Source of the DNA: Clostridiales bacterium
GTDB taxonomy: Bacteria > Bacillota > Clostridia > Saccharofermentanales > Saccharofermentanaceae
Assembly: GCA_017519205.1 (NCBI GenBank)
Contig: JAFWSW010000102.1
Span: 1 to 51,383, forward strand
Reading direction: 5' to 3'
Length of the DNA stretch: 51,383 bases
Each line of letters begins with the position of its first letter. The stretch's first letter is position 1. Below, piece by piece: positions 14,925-23,276 of the stretch. The translations under genes were made by a program, and so were the position numbers. The notes beneath the pieces were generated by a model, which had not been told where the DNA came from, searched no databases, and saw only the letters and a list, made by a program, of their open reading frames with translations.

Positions 14925-16349
14925 ATGGCAGGTTTTTTCGATGCTTTAACAGGCAAAGACAATAAGTTCAACCGTCCGGCGGTCGAACTTTCCGGCGCAG
15001 GCGGAAATCTCAACAATATGGTTGATATGCAGCGTCCGGAGAAGCCGCTTAAGAAAGGTTATGACGCAGCGGAAATGAAGGGCGGCGGATCTCTGGCAGA
15101 TCTTCAGAGAGAGCGTGCTGCTGCTGCAAAAGCTCAGATCGAGTATAGAAAAGCGATGGAAGAGTCCAGAAAATCGAAGGGCGCTTCTGATGAGACCGAT
15201 AAAAAGGGAACATCGAGCATTACTCCTATCGAGCCGTATCCGGAGATGGCACCTCGCGGCCGTGCTGCTCTCAACCAGTCGAGCGGACGTCCGGGATCCA
15301 TCACACGTAACAGTGATACAGTCACAAGACCGGCAGCTCCGGCTGCAAGAACTGCGGCTCCGTCAGTAAGACCGGCTGCATCTTCGTTAAGACCGGCGGC
15401 CAGACCTGTTGCAAGACCGGTAGCATCCACATCGGATACAGCTTCCGAAGCACCGGCAAGATCCTTCAACAGAAACAAATCCGCAGCTACTATTGCTGCT
15501 GAGAAAGCAGAGCTGGAACTGAACCAGGCTAAATCCCGTGAGAGCAAGGCCGTTCAGGAAGCCACCGATGCACAGGCTAAGGCTGAGGAAGCAAGACAGG
15601 CTGTTGCGAAGTCCGGTGAAGTTCTCGAGGCTGCTGTTAAGGCCGAGACAGAAGCTGCTACCGCTGCCAAGACCGCAGAAGACGAGTACATCGCCGCTAT
15701 GGAAGCAGCGAAGGAAGCACAGGCTGCTGCAAACGAAGCTGAGCAGGTCGCCCGCGCTGCCATGAAGAAAGCAAATGAAGCTGTCCGCTTCGCTTCCCAG
15801 AAGAAGACGGAACAGGATGCGAAGTTCACCGCAAGAAAGGCCCGCGAAGAGGCTAGAAAAGCTGCAGAAGAGTCCGAGCAGGAAGCTAAGATCGCTGCAG
15901 ATCATGCGGAAGAACTCGTAAAGAGCACAGAGAAGAAGGCTGAGGAAGCCAAGGAAGCTACGAAGAAAGCTGAAGAACTCTTCGAGATCGCAAATAAGAA
16001 GAAGGTCGAAGAGGATGAGCGCATCGCAGCTGAGAAGGCAGAAGAGACCGCGAAGATCGCTGCCGCTAAGGCAAGAGAGAAAGCGGAAGCTGCTGCTAAG
16101 AGAGCTGAGGAAGCTCTGGCCGCTGCAAGAAAGGCCGAAGAAGAGGCAAAAGCTGCTGCTGCAGCTGCTGAAGAAGAAGCAAGGAAGCTCGAAGAGCTTG
16201 CTAAGAGCAATGCGAAGTACGCTTCTGCTTCTACTGAACCTGAATCCACCGAGACTGCGGAAGCAACACCGGAAGTTACGGAAGCTGCTGACGCTGCCGA
16301 GGCAGAGGTTGCAGAAGTTGCTGAGGTTGCCGAAGTCGCTGAAGCATAA
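14925..16349 (+). CDS. Ala/Glu/Lys-rich coiled-coil protein of unknown function
   Basis: A 474-residue soluble protein not matched to a known family. Residues 1-85 are mixed (MAGFFDALTGKDNKFNRPAV). Residues ~85-185 form a disordered Ser/Pro/Ala/Arg region with repeated R-P-A-A units. Residues ~185-435 are an almost unbroken helix rich in Ala, Glu and Lys with repeats such as AEEAKEA and KAEEA, predicted as a long coiled coil. The C-terminus is acidic with four EVAEVA-type repeats. No signal peptide or membrane segment is present. It has a near-consensus promoter and a strong terminator, so it is probably a single-gene, well-expressed unit. A structural or scaffolding role is only a guess; the divergent neighbour is nrdG. 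Confidence 0.85.
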   Translation: MAGFFDALTGKDNKFNRPAVELSGAGGNLNNMVDMQRPEKPLKKGYDAAEMKGGGSLADLQRERAAAAKAQIEYRKAMEESRKSKGASDETDKKGTSSITPIEPYPEMAPRGRAALNQSSGRPGSITRNSDTVTRPAAPAARTAAPSVRPAASSLRPAARPVARPVASTSDTASEAPARSFNRNKSAATIAAEKAELELNQAKSRESKAVQEATDAQAKAEEARQAVAKSGEVLEAAVKAETEAATAAKTAEDEYIAAMEAAKEAQAAANEAEQVARAAMKKANEAVRFASQKKTEQDAKFTARKAREEARKAAEESEQEAKIAADHAEELVKSTEKKAEEAKEATKKAEELFEIANKKKVEEDERIAAEKAEETAKIAAAKAREKAEAAAKRAEEALAAARKAEEEAKAAAAAAEEEARKLEELAKSNAKYASASTEPESTETAEATPEVTEAADAAEAEVAEVAEVAEVAEA

Positions 16350-16386
16350 TAACGATTCTTTCAGGATCGTCTATCAATCGCCATCT

Positions 16387-16420
16387 AAAAAAGAAGCGCT
16401 TTCGTAAGCGCTTCTTTTTT
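16387..16420. terminator. Bidirectional terminator
   Basis: AAGAAGCGCTT (16391-16401) and AAGCGCTTCTT (16406-16416) pair perfectly around TCGT, flanked by A-run and T-run. It serves the coiled-coil gene and the converging GNAT gene. Confidence 0.95.
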
Positions 16421-16422
16421 GT

Positions 16423-16890
16423 TCAATCCAATGTCTGGCACTCGATGGTCTTCATCATCTCGCAGAATCCGTTCCTCTCATAGAAGCGTATCCCGTCCAC
16501 ATTTCCCGGGAAGACCTGCGTGCGGATGAAATCCACGCCGTGTTCTTTTCCATAGTCCTTCGCGGCGCGGACCAGCTTCGTACCGATGCCGCCGTTTCTC
16601 TTATCCTCGCGGACGCAGAGGTCCTGCATATAGACCACCGTCTGGGGCTTGAGGCAGGAGACCTTCTTCTGCGGGATGATCATGACATGCACGAATCCGA
16701 TCACTTCATCATCTTCCACTGCAACCAGGATATCCTGTGTCTCACTGTCGAAGATATTCTGAAAGAAAGAATCGTCCCTCATGCCGATCACAAAGTGTTC
16801 CGGCTGATACCGTACTCCGTCCTCCTCCAGCGCAAGATAGAGTTTTCTAAGCGCAGGAAGATCGCTCATCGTAGCTTTTCGAATAATCAT
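16423..16890 (-). CDS. GNAT-family N-acetyltransferase
   Basis: A 155-residue single-domain GNAT. The N-terminal IIRKATMSDLPALRKLY, the central strand VVYMQDLCVRED and the acetyl-CoA loop RNGGIGTKLVRAA (the R/QxxGxG/A motif) are clear, as is the C-terminal FYERNGF. It transfers an acetyl group from acetyl-CoA to an amine; the substrate is unknown. GAGAGGAG precedes the ATG. It is the last gene of a leftward group after the AAA ATPase. Confidence 0.9.
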   Translation of the reverse strand: MIIRKATMSDLPALRKLYLALEEDGVRYQPEHFVIGMRDDSFFQNIFDSETQDILVAVEDDEVIGFVHVMIIPQKKVSCLKPQTVVYMQDLCVREDKRNGGIGTKLVRAAKDYGKEHGVDFIRTQVFPGNVDGIRFYERNGFCEMMKTIECQTLD

Positions 16891-16917
16891 ATACGCACTC
16901 CTCTCTTTTTGTTTCCG

Positions 16918-17733
16918 TTATTCAAACTCCGCGTCGTGCTTTCTGAAAAACTCGCGGAAGTATCTGACGTTTTCCAGTTCGGTCCAGTTCGCGATCCGGT
17001 AGTCTCTTGAATCCAGATCATAGATCTTCGCCTGAAGTGTCCCCAGCATAAACGGAGAATGTGTGGCGATCACCAGCTGGCAGCCGAGAAGACGGGCCAT
17101 GTCATTCAGTTTCTCTGCCAGCACCACCTGATTATCCGGTGACAGTGATACCTCCGGCTCATCTAAAAGATACAGCGCATCCGGGCGGATAAAATCATCG
17201 AAGTACTGAAGCGAGGTCTCCCCGTTCGAGTACTTCTCCTGCGAAAACTGCGCGCCCTCGCGCAGCTTCCAGCCCTCTTTAGATGCAAGGAAATCCTGCG
17301 CCTCACTGACACTCATGCCATCCTTCAGAAGATCAAGGAGCATTCCCTCGTGCAGGACCGGCTTCTGCTGGATCTTCTTGATCTCATACAGAATATCCTC
17401 GCTCTTGAGATATCTGCTGTCGGAAGGGATCGACCGGATCGTTCTTCCGAACTCATCCTCTCCCATACTGACCGAGCACTCCTTCGCATAATTCCCGCAG
17501 TAATCCTCATTCCCGTAAGTATTCGGGGTCGCATATTCTTTTCCCTTCACGGCAAGCTTATTCGCCATCAGGTTCAGAAGCGTAGACTTGCCGGAACCAT
17601 TACTGCCGTACAGTACCGTGATCCGGTCAAATACAAACTGCATCCCTTCTCTTCCGCGGAAAACATGATACGGATAGATATTGGGGCAAGCAAGTTTCCT
17701 GCTGCTTAATGTGAAACTCTGAAGATAGATCAT
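16918..17733 (-). CDS. AAA/ABC-type ATPase, OLD/RecF-like
   Basis: A 271-residue ATPase with Walker A GSNGSGKST (~residue 44), a signature-like YSNGE, Walker B with LYLLDEPEVSLSP, and an H-loop ATHSPF. This order is that of stand-alone ABC-type ATPases of the AAA_21/AAA_23 groups, predicted cytosolic and without membrane partner. The function is unknown; relatives occur both as housekeeping proteins and in defence modules, but no nuclease or other defence partner is seen here. It starts 2 bases after the stop of the deacetylase gene without a clear ribosome binding site, so translation is probably coupled. Confidence 0.8.
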   Translation of the reverse strand: MIYLQSFTLSSRKLACPNIYPYHVFRGREGMQFVFDRITVLYGSNGSGKSTLLNLMANKLAVKGKEYATPNTYGNEDYCGNYAKECSVSMGEDEFGRTIRSIPSDSRYLKSEDILYEIKKIQQKPVLHEGMLLDLLKDGMSVSEAQDFLASKEGWKLREGAQFSQEKYSNGETSLQYFDDFIRPDALYLLDEPEVSLSPDNQVVLAEKLNDMARLLGCQLVIATHSPFMLGTLQAKIYDLDSRDYRIANWTELENVRYFREFFRKHDAEFE

Positions 17734-17735
17734 AA

Positions 17736-18452
17736 TCAGGCGGACCAGCCGGCCGGGAAGAACTCCGGCGCATCGAAGACGAAGCCGTTATCGAGAAGAA
17801 GGTCGATCAGGGTACGGTAATACTCCGGCACCATCGCTTCGGTTTCATCGTGTGCGTGGATGATGATCAGGTGGCTTCCGTCTTCATCAGTAAGCAGGGA
17901 TTTGCCCAGCTCCGGATTTACCTGCGTGGTGCGGGCCAGGATGTTTTCCATCGTGACACCCGAGCCCGGACGGATCTCGTATTCACCAAAATCGAATGTC
18001 CAGAAGGTATCGATGTCTTTATCCAGTCCCATGTCTTTCCAGATGGCATACGGGATCTGGGTGTCCTTCACTTTATTGAAACCATGCTCGCGGAAATACT
18101 TCTGCAGCGCATCTTTATTTGCTCCGCCCTTATCACCGTACGGGAAACGGAACGGGCGGTATTTTCTTTCCACACCTGCATCCTGATAGAGCTTATCGAG
18201 GATCTTCTCATTCTTCTCGATCTCTTCGATCGCTTCTTCCATGGTGAGCTTCGAAAAGAACGGATGGGAGTAACTGTGGTTACCGACGATAATGCCTTTT
18301 TTCAGAGCATAGATCGCATTCTCGTAGTTCTCCTCCACCAGCTTTCCCCAGGCGAACATGATCGCCGGGATCTTCTTCTCACAGAGATAATCCACGATGG
18401 CGCGAGTGTTTTTCGAAGCAATATCATCAATGGTCAGAACAGCATGTTTCAT
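17736..18452 (-). CDS. Polysaccharide deacetylase (NodB-like), cytosolic
   Basis: A 238-residue protein with the NodB fold: TIDD (variant of TFDD, catalytic base and metal Asp), GNHSYSHP with both metal histidines, RFPYG, and a late IIHAHDE. No signal peptide is present, so it acts in the cytosol or on a small soluble substrate rather than directly on wall glycans. Members of this group include chitooligosaccharide and peptidoglycan deacetylases. A strong AGGAGG precedes the ATG. It is probably co-transcribed with the downstream ATPase gene. Confidence 0.85.
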   Translation of the reverse strand: MKHAVLTIDDIASKNTRAIVDYLCEKKIPAIMFAWGKLVEENYENAIYALKKGIIVGNHSYSHPFFSKLTMEEAIEEIEKNEKILDKLYQDAGVERKYRPFRFPYGDKGGANKDALQKYFREHGFNKVKDTQIPYAIWKDMGLDKDIDTFWTFDFGEYEIRPGSGVTMENILARTTQVNPELGKSLLTDEDGSHLIIIHAHDETEAMVPEYYRTLIDLLLDNGFVFDAPEFFPAGWSA

Positions 18453-18501
18453 ATAGACCTCCTGCTAAGAAGCAAAGAATAACACTATCATCGTACCATA
18501 C

Positions 18502-19446
18502 TCAAAGGAAAGTCAGAAGAAGCGACATCACCGGTATGGTAAAGATGCAAAGAAGCGTGGAAAGGAGGATGCAGTTGGCAGAGAGCTTCTGCTCTTTTCC
18601 GTGGATCTCCGCCATGTTCAGGATAACGGAGGCACAGGGTACTGCACCTAAGATAAAAAGGCTTGCCTTGAAGGAATACGGCATCGGGAGAACAATTGCG
18701 ACCGCGCATGCCAGAAGCGGAAAGACGATGAGTTTTCCGATGCAGATGAAGTACACGAAGGGCTCGGAAACGAGGTCTTTGATCTTGATGGTCGAAAGAC
18801 GGATGCCGAGGATCAGCATGCATACCGGAGTCGTCATCTTCCCCATCAGGTCGATCGCGTTGACGCAGGTATCCGGAATATACTCGCGGGCACCGATGAC
18901 ATACAGCACGAGCGCCACAAGAAGAGAGAGTACTGCCGGGTTGATGGTCGCCGACTTAAGCGAGATGTATTTCTTCTCCTGTGTCAGACAGTACACGGCA
19001 GCAGTGAAGACGAGGATATTCATCGAGATCACAAAGATCGACGAATAGCAGGCTACCTCCGGATGATCCGGGAGGAGTGCTTTTATAAGAGGCATACCGA
19101 AGAAACCGCAGTTGCCGAGAGTCGAACCGATGGCGAGCATGCGGTATTTGTTGATGTGGAATTTCTTTCGGAAAATGAAAAACAACGTCAGCAGAAACGC
19201 CACTTCAAAGGCAAACGACACCAGGAAGAAAAGACCCATGTTCTTCATATTCTCGGAAGAATACTCCATCGACAGGAACGAGGAGACGATCATGCAGGGC
19301 GAGCATACGTAGATCAGGACCGCCGACATCGTAGAAAGATGTCCGGCCACAGCCTTCTTCGCTTTCCCCAGAAGGTAGCCCGGGAACATATACATCAGCG
19401 CGACAAATACGCTTAAGAATGCGACTTTAAATGCAACCATATCCAT
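18502..19446 (-). CDS. AEC-family (auxin efflux carrier-like) transporter
   Basis: A 314-residue membrane protein with about ten helices in two five-helix halves, as in the AEC/PIN fold. Family hallmarks are STLGNCGFFGMPLIKALLP in the first half and TTPVCMLILGIRLS in the second, both broken helices around the substrate path. Bacterial AEC proteins export organic acids such as malate; the substrate here is unknown. The ATG overlaps the stop of the methyltransferase gene (TGATG), indicating translational coupling. One AAAAGCAC motif lies at 19077, where it imposes an ATA isoleucine codon. Confidence 0.87.
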   Translation of the reverse strand: MDMVAFKVAFLSVFVALMYMFPGYLLGKAKKAVAGHLSTMSAVLIYVCSPCMIVSSFLSMEYSSENMKNMGLFFLVSFAFEVAFLLTLFFIFRKKFHINKYRMLAIGSTLGNCGFFGMPLIKALLPDHPEVACYSSIFVISMNILVFTAAVYCLTQEKKYISLKSATINPAVLSLLVALVLYVIGAREYIPDTCVNAIDLMGKMTTPVCMLILGIRLSTIKIKDLVSEPFVYFICIGKLIVFPLLACAVAIVLPMPYSFKASLFILGAVPCASVILNMAEIHGKEQKLSANCILLSTLLCIFTIPVMSLLLTFL

Positions 19447-20024
19447 CAGCGGCGGGACTTCTTTCCTCCGGAGGCGTACTTATCCGATCGTTTCTGGGAT
19501 TCGAAGATGAAATACCCGTCTTCCTCGTAGATCTTTACTCCTCCGAAAATCGAGATCAGCTTGTTCTTATACCAGTCTTTCCTTTTCGTGACCATGAACA
19601 TCTTTCCGCCGATTGATAGACGGTTGAAGCCTTTCTCGATGAAGGTCTTGGCCACCTTGAAATCCGTATGGTACGGCGGGTTACTGAGGATCAGGTCGAA
19701 GCCGCTGCCGGGGACATTGGTAAGTGCGTCACCGACGACGAAGACCGCCCCTTCAAATCCGTTCCTCTTCATGTTTTTCTCCGCGGTGGAGACTGCAAGC
19801 GGATCGACGTCCGTCAGAACGATATTCTTCGGATCGACACCGGATGCTGCCGCGATCAGGGACACGATCCCCGTGCCGCAGCCAAGATCGAGAACTTTGT
19901 TTTCCGCTTCAAAAGAAACGTGCTTCAGCATGGCCAGCGTTCCCTTGTCCGCCTCCTTCGGGGAGAACAGGGACCCTTCGGTCATGACTTCCAGTTCTTT
20001 TCCGTTGTATGTGATCGTGTACAT
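19446..20024 (-). CDS. Class I SAM methyltransferase, RsmC/MTS-like
   Basis: A 192-residue methyltransferase. Motif I is VLDLGCGTGIVSL, the acidic end of strand 2 is LTDVDPLAV, and motif IV is NPPYHTD, the NPPY signature of enzymes that methylate the exocyclic amine of adenine or guanine. The size and sequence match the small methyltransferase (MTS) proteins related to the C-terminal half of RsmC, which modifies 16S rRNA guanine; the exact target is not certain. The Lys/Arg-rich tail (GGKKSRR) suits RNA binding. GAGGACG precedes the ATG. Confidence 0.87.
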   Translation of the reverse strand: MYTITYNGKELEVMTEGSLFSPKEADKGTLAMLKHVSFEAENKVLDLGCGTGIVSLIAAASGVDPKNIVLTDVDPLAVSTAEKNMKRNGFEGAVFVVGDALTNVPGSGFDLILSNPPYHTDFKVAKTFIEKGFNRLSIGGKMFMVTKRKDWYKNKLISIFGGVKIYEEDGYFIFESQKRSDKYASGGKKSRR

Positions 20025-20056
20025 GCATCGTCCTCTTTAGGAGGAACTGTTATTTC

Positions 20057-20605
20057 TTATCGCTCCGTCCGCTGTATAGAATACCACGAAGCGTCGCAAA
20101 TACCAGTATTATTTCTGTCGGATGCGCGGAGAGTTCCCTCGAACTTCATGCCGCAGTGTGTCATGACCATGCCCGAATGCGGATTTTTCGGGTCGTGATA
20201 ACTTCGAATCGAGTTCACTTCCACCGTATCAAAGAAGAAGTCCATGACCGCCTGGAGCGCCTCGGACATGATGCCCTGATGCCACCATCTTCTTCCGAGA
20301 CAGTACCCGACCGTGACCGATTCCGTATCGTTATTCGGCAGACCGTGGATCGTCCCGACCGGTTCCTCGCCAAGTGCTTTTAGCGTAATAGTCCAGTGAT
20401 AGTAATCATCCTTTTCATAAAGAGGAATCCAGGTCGAGAGCACATGTTTAGATACGTCCACACTCGTATGCGTCGGCCAGGTCAGGAACTTCGTGACCTC
20501 AGGATCGGACGCCCAGTTGTCAAACATCGCTTCCGCGTCTGATTCCACGAATCTTCGAAGGATCAGTCTTTCGGTCTCCAGTGTTTTTGTACCGCAGTGT
20601 TTCAT
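20057..20605 (-). CDS. GNAT acetyltransferase, RimJ/RimL-like
   Basis: A 182-residue protein with ETERLILRRFVESDAEAMFD at the start, as in RimJ/RimL-type enzymes. Also seen are VTVGYCLGRRWWHQGIMSEAL (split after RR), the acetyl-CoA loop, and a late HDPKNPHSGMVMTHCGM. It probably acetylates an N-terminal amine of a protein or a small amine. I use the ATG at 20605 because GGGAGGAT lies upstream; a longer reading adds 13 residues lacking a binding site. The C-terminus is short and may fold with a partner subunit. Confidence 0.88.
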   Translation of the reverse strand: MKHCGTKTLETERLILRRFVESDAEAMFDNWASDPEVTKFLTWPTHTSVDVSKHVLSTWIPLYEKDDYYHWTITLKALGEEPVGTIHGLPNNDTESVTVGYCLGRRWWHQGIMSEALQAVMDFFFDTVEVNSIRSYHDPKNPHSGMVMTHCGMKFEGTLRASDRNNTGICDASWYSIQRTER

Positions 20606-20653
20606 CTCGTATCCTCCCTTTCCTCTATTCATCTCGAAAAGCACCCGTCCCGA

Positions 20654-21916
20654 TCAGAACAGTTCATCCAGAAATATGTAGTACCTGATTCTCTCCCAGT
20701 CGGGCTCGATCCCGAGCTTCTCGAATAGCATTTCCGGATGGAAATCCTCGTATACTTTCCCGCCGTATGTGCCATCGAAGTTATGCTTGAGGCTCCTGTA
20801 GCACATGGCGATATCTTCCCACTTATCCGCGATACCGGCATTTCCCAGATCGATCAGACCACTGAGTTTTCCGTTCTCGATAAAGACATTCGGCAGGCAG
20901 TAATCGCCGTGGGACAGCACCGGCTCATAGGACGGTTTATTGTCGAAGAGCCATTGGAGCAGCTCCTCCGGATCCTTGAATCCGCCTTCGCCGAAGGTCT
21001 CCGGTTCGACGTCCTCCAAATCGTACAGGTGTTTCTCCACACGCTCTTTCGCTTTCAGCAGTTCGCCGTCAAGACCCATGTCCCGCGGGCAGTCCGAGAT
21101 GTCGATACTCCAGAGAAGTTTCAATGTGTCCGAAAGGATCGTGACCATCTCCTCCGGATGCTCCAGATAGTATTTGCTGCAGGACATCTCTCCCCGGACT
21201 TTACTCATGAGGAGATACTGTTTTTCTCCGTCTTCTTCAAAAGCGAGGATCTCCGGTACCGGCACCTTCCCGGACAGCCAGCGTGCCATCTGTACCGTCT
21301 CCTTTTCTTCCATCCCGAGCGGCATGACTTTCAGAACGTAATCGTCAAAGAGCATGACCGTTGAACCGGACTTGCCGGTAACGTCTAATGTAAAAGACTT
21401 TCCGGACACCTTTTCACGGATCTGACCCGGAAGACGGTCGATCAGAAGCTCGGACAGCGCCATATATTCACGAAGATACATACCGCGGCGCATCTCGTCC
21501 GTGCCGTCATATTCCTGATGCCTGGAAAAGATTTGGTAGATCTCTCCGACCGGCATCCATCTCGGCTCCATACCGACCTCGATCTCGCGGTCAGTCAGTG
21601 CCCTTTCCATCTCGCCGGTCACTTCTCCGAAAAAGTAGAGATTGAGCCATTTACAGTCTTCGTAGTATTCGTCGATCTGAAGGACACAGGAAGACGGGCG
21701 GATCAGGACACCGCACTCCTCCGAGACTTCCCGGATCACGCATTCCTCATCGCTCTCGTTTTCCTCGAGCCCGCCGCCCGGCAGCATCCACTGATCCGTC
21801 TTCGACTCATAGGACATGAGTATTTTCTCGTCCTTGATGATGACCGCACGGCAGCCGGTCCGGGTACTCGTCCAGTTCCCGAAATAATTCTCGCCTATAA
21901 TATCCAGTTTCTGCAT
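20654..21916 (-). CDS. Nudix hydrolase fused to APH(3')-like phosphotransferase
   Basis: A 420-residue two-enzyme protein. Residues ~18-150 are a Nudix domain with the box GGGLEENESDEECVIREV, then SEECGVL, intact. Residues ~165-420 align with aminoglycoside 3'-phosphotransferase type III: VPEILAFEEDGEKQYLLMSK, SIDISDCP, the catalytic loop SHGDYCLPNVF (HGD with N five residues on), GLIDLGNAGIADKWEDIAMC with the metal Asp, and a C-terminus GIEPDWERIRYYIFLDELF nearly identical in pattern to APH(3')-III. Whether it modifies an antibiotic or a metabolite is unknown. AAGGA lies 9 bases before the ATG. Confidence 0.88.
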   Translation of the reverse strand: MQKLDIIGENYFGNWTSTRTGCRAVIIKDEKILMSYESKTDQWMLPGGGLEENESDEECVIREVSEECGVLIRPSSCVLQIDEYYEDCKWLNLYFFGEVTGEMERALTDREIEVGMEPRWMPVGEIYQIFSRHQEYDGTDEMRRGMYLREYMALSELLIDRLPGQIREKVSGKSFTLDVTGKSGSTVMLFDDYVLKVMPLGMEEKETVQMARWLSGKVPVPEILAFEEDGEKQYLLMSKVRGEMSCSKYYLEHPEEMVTILSDTLKLLWSIDISDCPRDMGLDGELLKAKERVEKHLYDLEDVEPETFGEGGFKDPEELLQWLFDNKPSYEPVLSHGDYCLPNVFIENGKLSGLIDLGNAGIADKWEDIAMCYRSLKHNFDGTYGGKVYEDFHPEMLFEKLGIEPDWERIRYYIFLDELF

Positions 21917-21919
21917 CAA

Positions 21920-23227
21920 TTAATTCCTTTCCACCCGAAGGACCAGACAACCGTGCGCCGGGATCTCCGTCCCGGATATCTCTTTTCTGCTCGAAAAGCA
22001 CCTGCCCGTCCATAATTCGGTGAGAGTCTCACCCTTTTCGTCCGGCGCATCTCCCGGGTTTTCATCCTCCCAGGCCACACATCGCGGATCCTCCGTGAAA
22101 TTAAACAGTGTTACATAGTAGTATTTCTCATTGCCCGAAACGCCTGTCCACACGGCTTCTTCGTCATTCTGCCGGATCATCTCCGCGACGAACTTCGGTT
22201 CTCTCATCGCAAGGATCTCTTTATTCGTCAGAAGGCTCACCGTCTGTTCATCCATCGCGGGAAGCTCGGAGCCGATCATGAGCGGGGAGCCGAAAAGGCA
22301 CCACAAACTCAGCATCGTTTTCTGTTCTTCAAAGGTAAAATGCGTCGGACGGATCTCTCCGAAGCCCTTGCCCAGCATGCCGACCGGAAGCATGTCACAG
22401 TCCGGGAAGCACCCCGGTGCGACCTTCCCCTGCCAAGTCCGGCAGCGGTCAAACATATCGCGAAGCGCCTCCCAGTGATCCCAGAAATCATCCGTAATGC
22501 GCCACATATTCGCATATTCCGCATAGTGCTCCGCCTCATCGATCAGAGCCGGTCCCGGAGAGAGCGATAGCACGATCGGCCGTCCCGTTTTCTCGATCGC
22601 CCGATGCAGCATCTCCACTTCGTGCCGTGCCGAGTAGGGATCGTGCGGATACATGTTCGTGTTACAGATATCGTCGCACTTGATGAAGTCCACGCCCCAG
22701 GAGGCATAGAGCTCCAGGATCGAATCGTAATAGCGCTGGCCGGCTTCGGTGTTCCGTACCCCGTACATATCCGGGTTCCATTTACTGATGGAAGAAGGAT
22801 CGGCGATCTCGTCCGCCGTCACGGATGTGCCCTTTACCGTACCGTGAAGGTGCGCCGCCAGACGCGGAATACCGCGCATGATATGGATGCCGAATTTCAG
22901 TCCTTTTGCATGAACATAGTCCGCCAGATGCTTGAATCCGGAACCGTCCGCGGAAGACGGGAATCTTTCCGGATCCGGAAGGAAACGGGAATACTCATCC
23001 ATCTCCATTTTCGAAAACGGAATATACTGGAATTCATCCCTTCTTGAACCCGCACCGTGGGCATACCACTGGATATCGACAACCACGTATTCCCACCCGT
23101 AAGAAAGAAGGTGCTCGGAAAGATAATCTGCATTTCGTTTCACGTCTTCTTCCGTGACGGTCGTATCGTAGTAATCGTAGCTGTTCCAGCCCATCGGGGG
23201 CATGGGACAAAAGTCGTTCTTATTCAT
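21920..23227 (-). CDS. Glycoside hydrolase family 27 (alpha-galactosidase-like)
   Basis: A 435-residue GH27-type enzyme. It opens with PPMGWNSYDYYD, has FIKCDDICN (the nucleophile Asp follows K-C) and RITDDFWDHW (acid/base Asp in the R-x-x-x-D pattern), and ends in a beta-sandwich. GH27 enzymes remove alpha-galactose, alpha-GalNAc or beta-L-arabinopyranose; the substrate is not decided. No signal peptide is present, so it works on imported oligosaccharides. I start at the ATG at 23227, just before the conserved domain; an upstream TTG at 23263 is also possible. The Nudix-APH gene follows directly. Confidence 0.88.
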   Translation of the reverse strand: MNKNDFCPMPPMGWNSYDYYDTTVTEEDVKRNADYLSEHLLSYGWEYVVVDIQWYAHGAGSRRDEFQYIPFSKMEMDEYSRFLPDPERFPSSADGSGFKHLADYVHAKGLKFGIHIMRGIPRLAAHLHGTVKGTSVTADEIADPSSISKWNPDMYGVRNTEAGQRYYDSILELYASWGVDFIKCDDICNTNMYPHDPYSARHEVEMLHRAIEKTGRPIVLSLSPGPALIDEAEHYAEYANMWRITDDFWDHWEALRDMFDRCRTWQGKVAPGCFPDCDMLPVGMLGKGFGEIRPTHFTFEEQKTMLSLWCLFGSPLMIGSELPAMDEQTVSLLTNKEILAMREPKFVAEMIRQNDEEAVWTGVSGNEKYYYVTLFNFTEDPRCVAWEDENPGDAPDEKGETLTELWTGRCFSSRKEISGTEIPAHGCLVLRVERN

Positions 23228-23276
23228 GGATTTTCCGGTTCTCTTTCTTTCAACGCGCGACAAGCGCGGCGATGAA

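Noticed and set aside
14925-16349. Long reverse-strand frames opposite the coiled-coil gene
   Set aside because: Low-complexity Ser/Ala-rich translations are shadows of GCx/GAx-rich codons; no binding sites or promoters.
16918-18452. ATPase plus deacetylase as a defence system
   Set aside because: The ATPase has OLD/AAA_21-like motifs but no TOPRIM, nuclease or other effector; the deacetylase is a typical metabolic enzyme.
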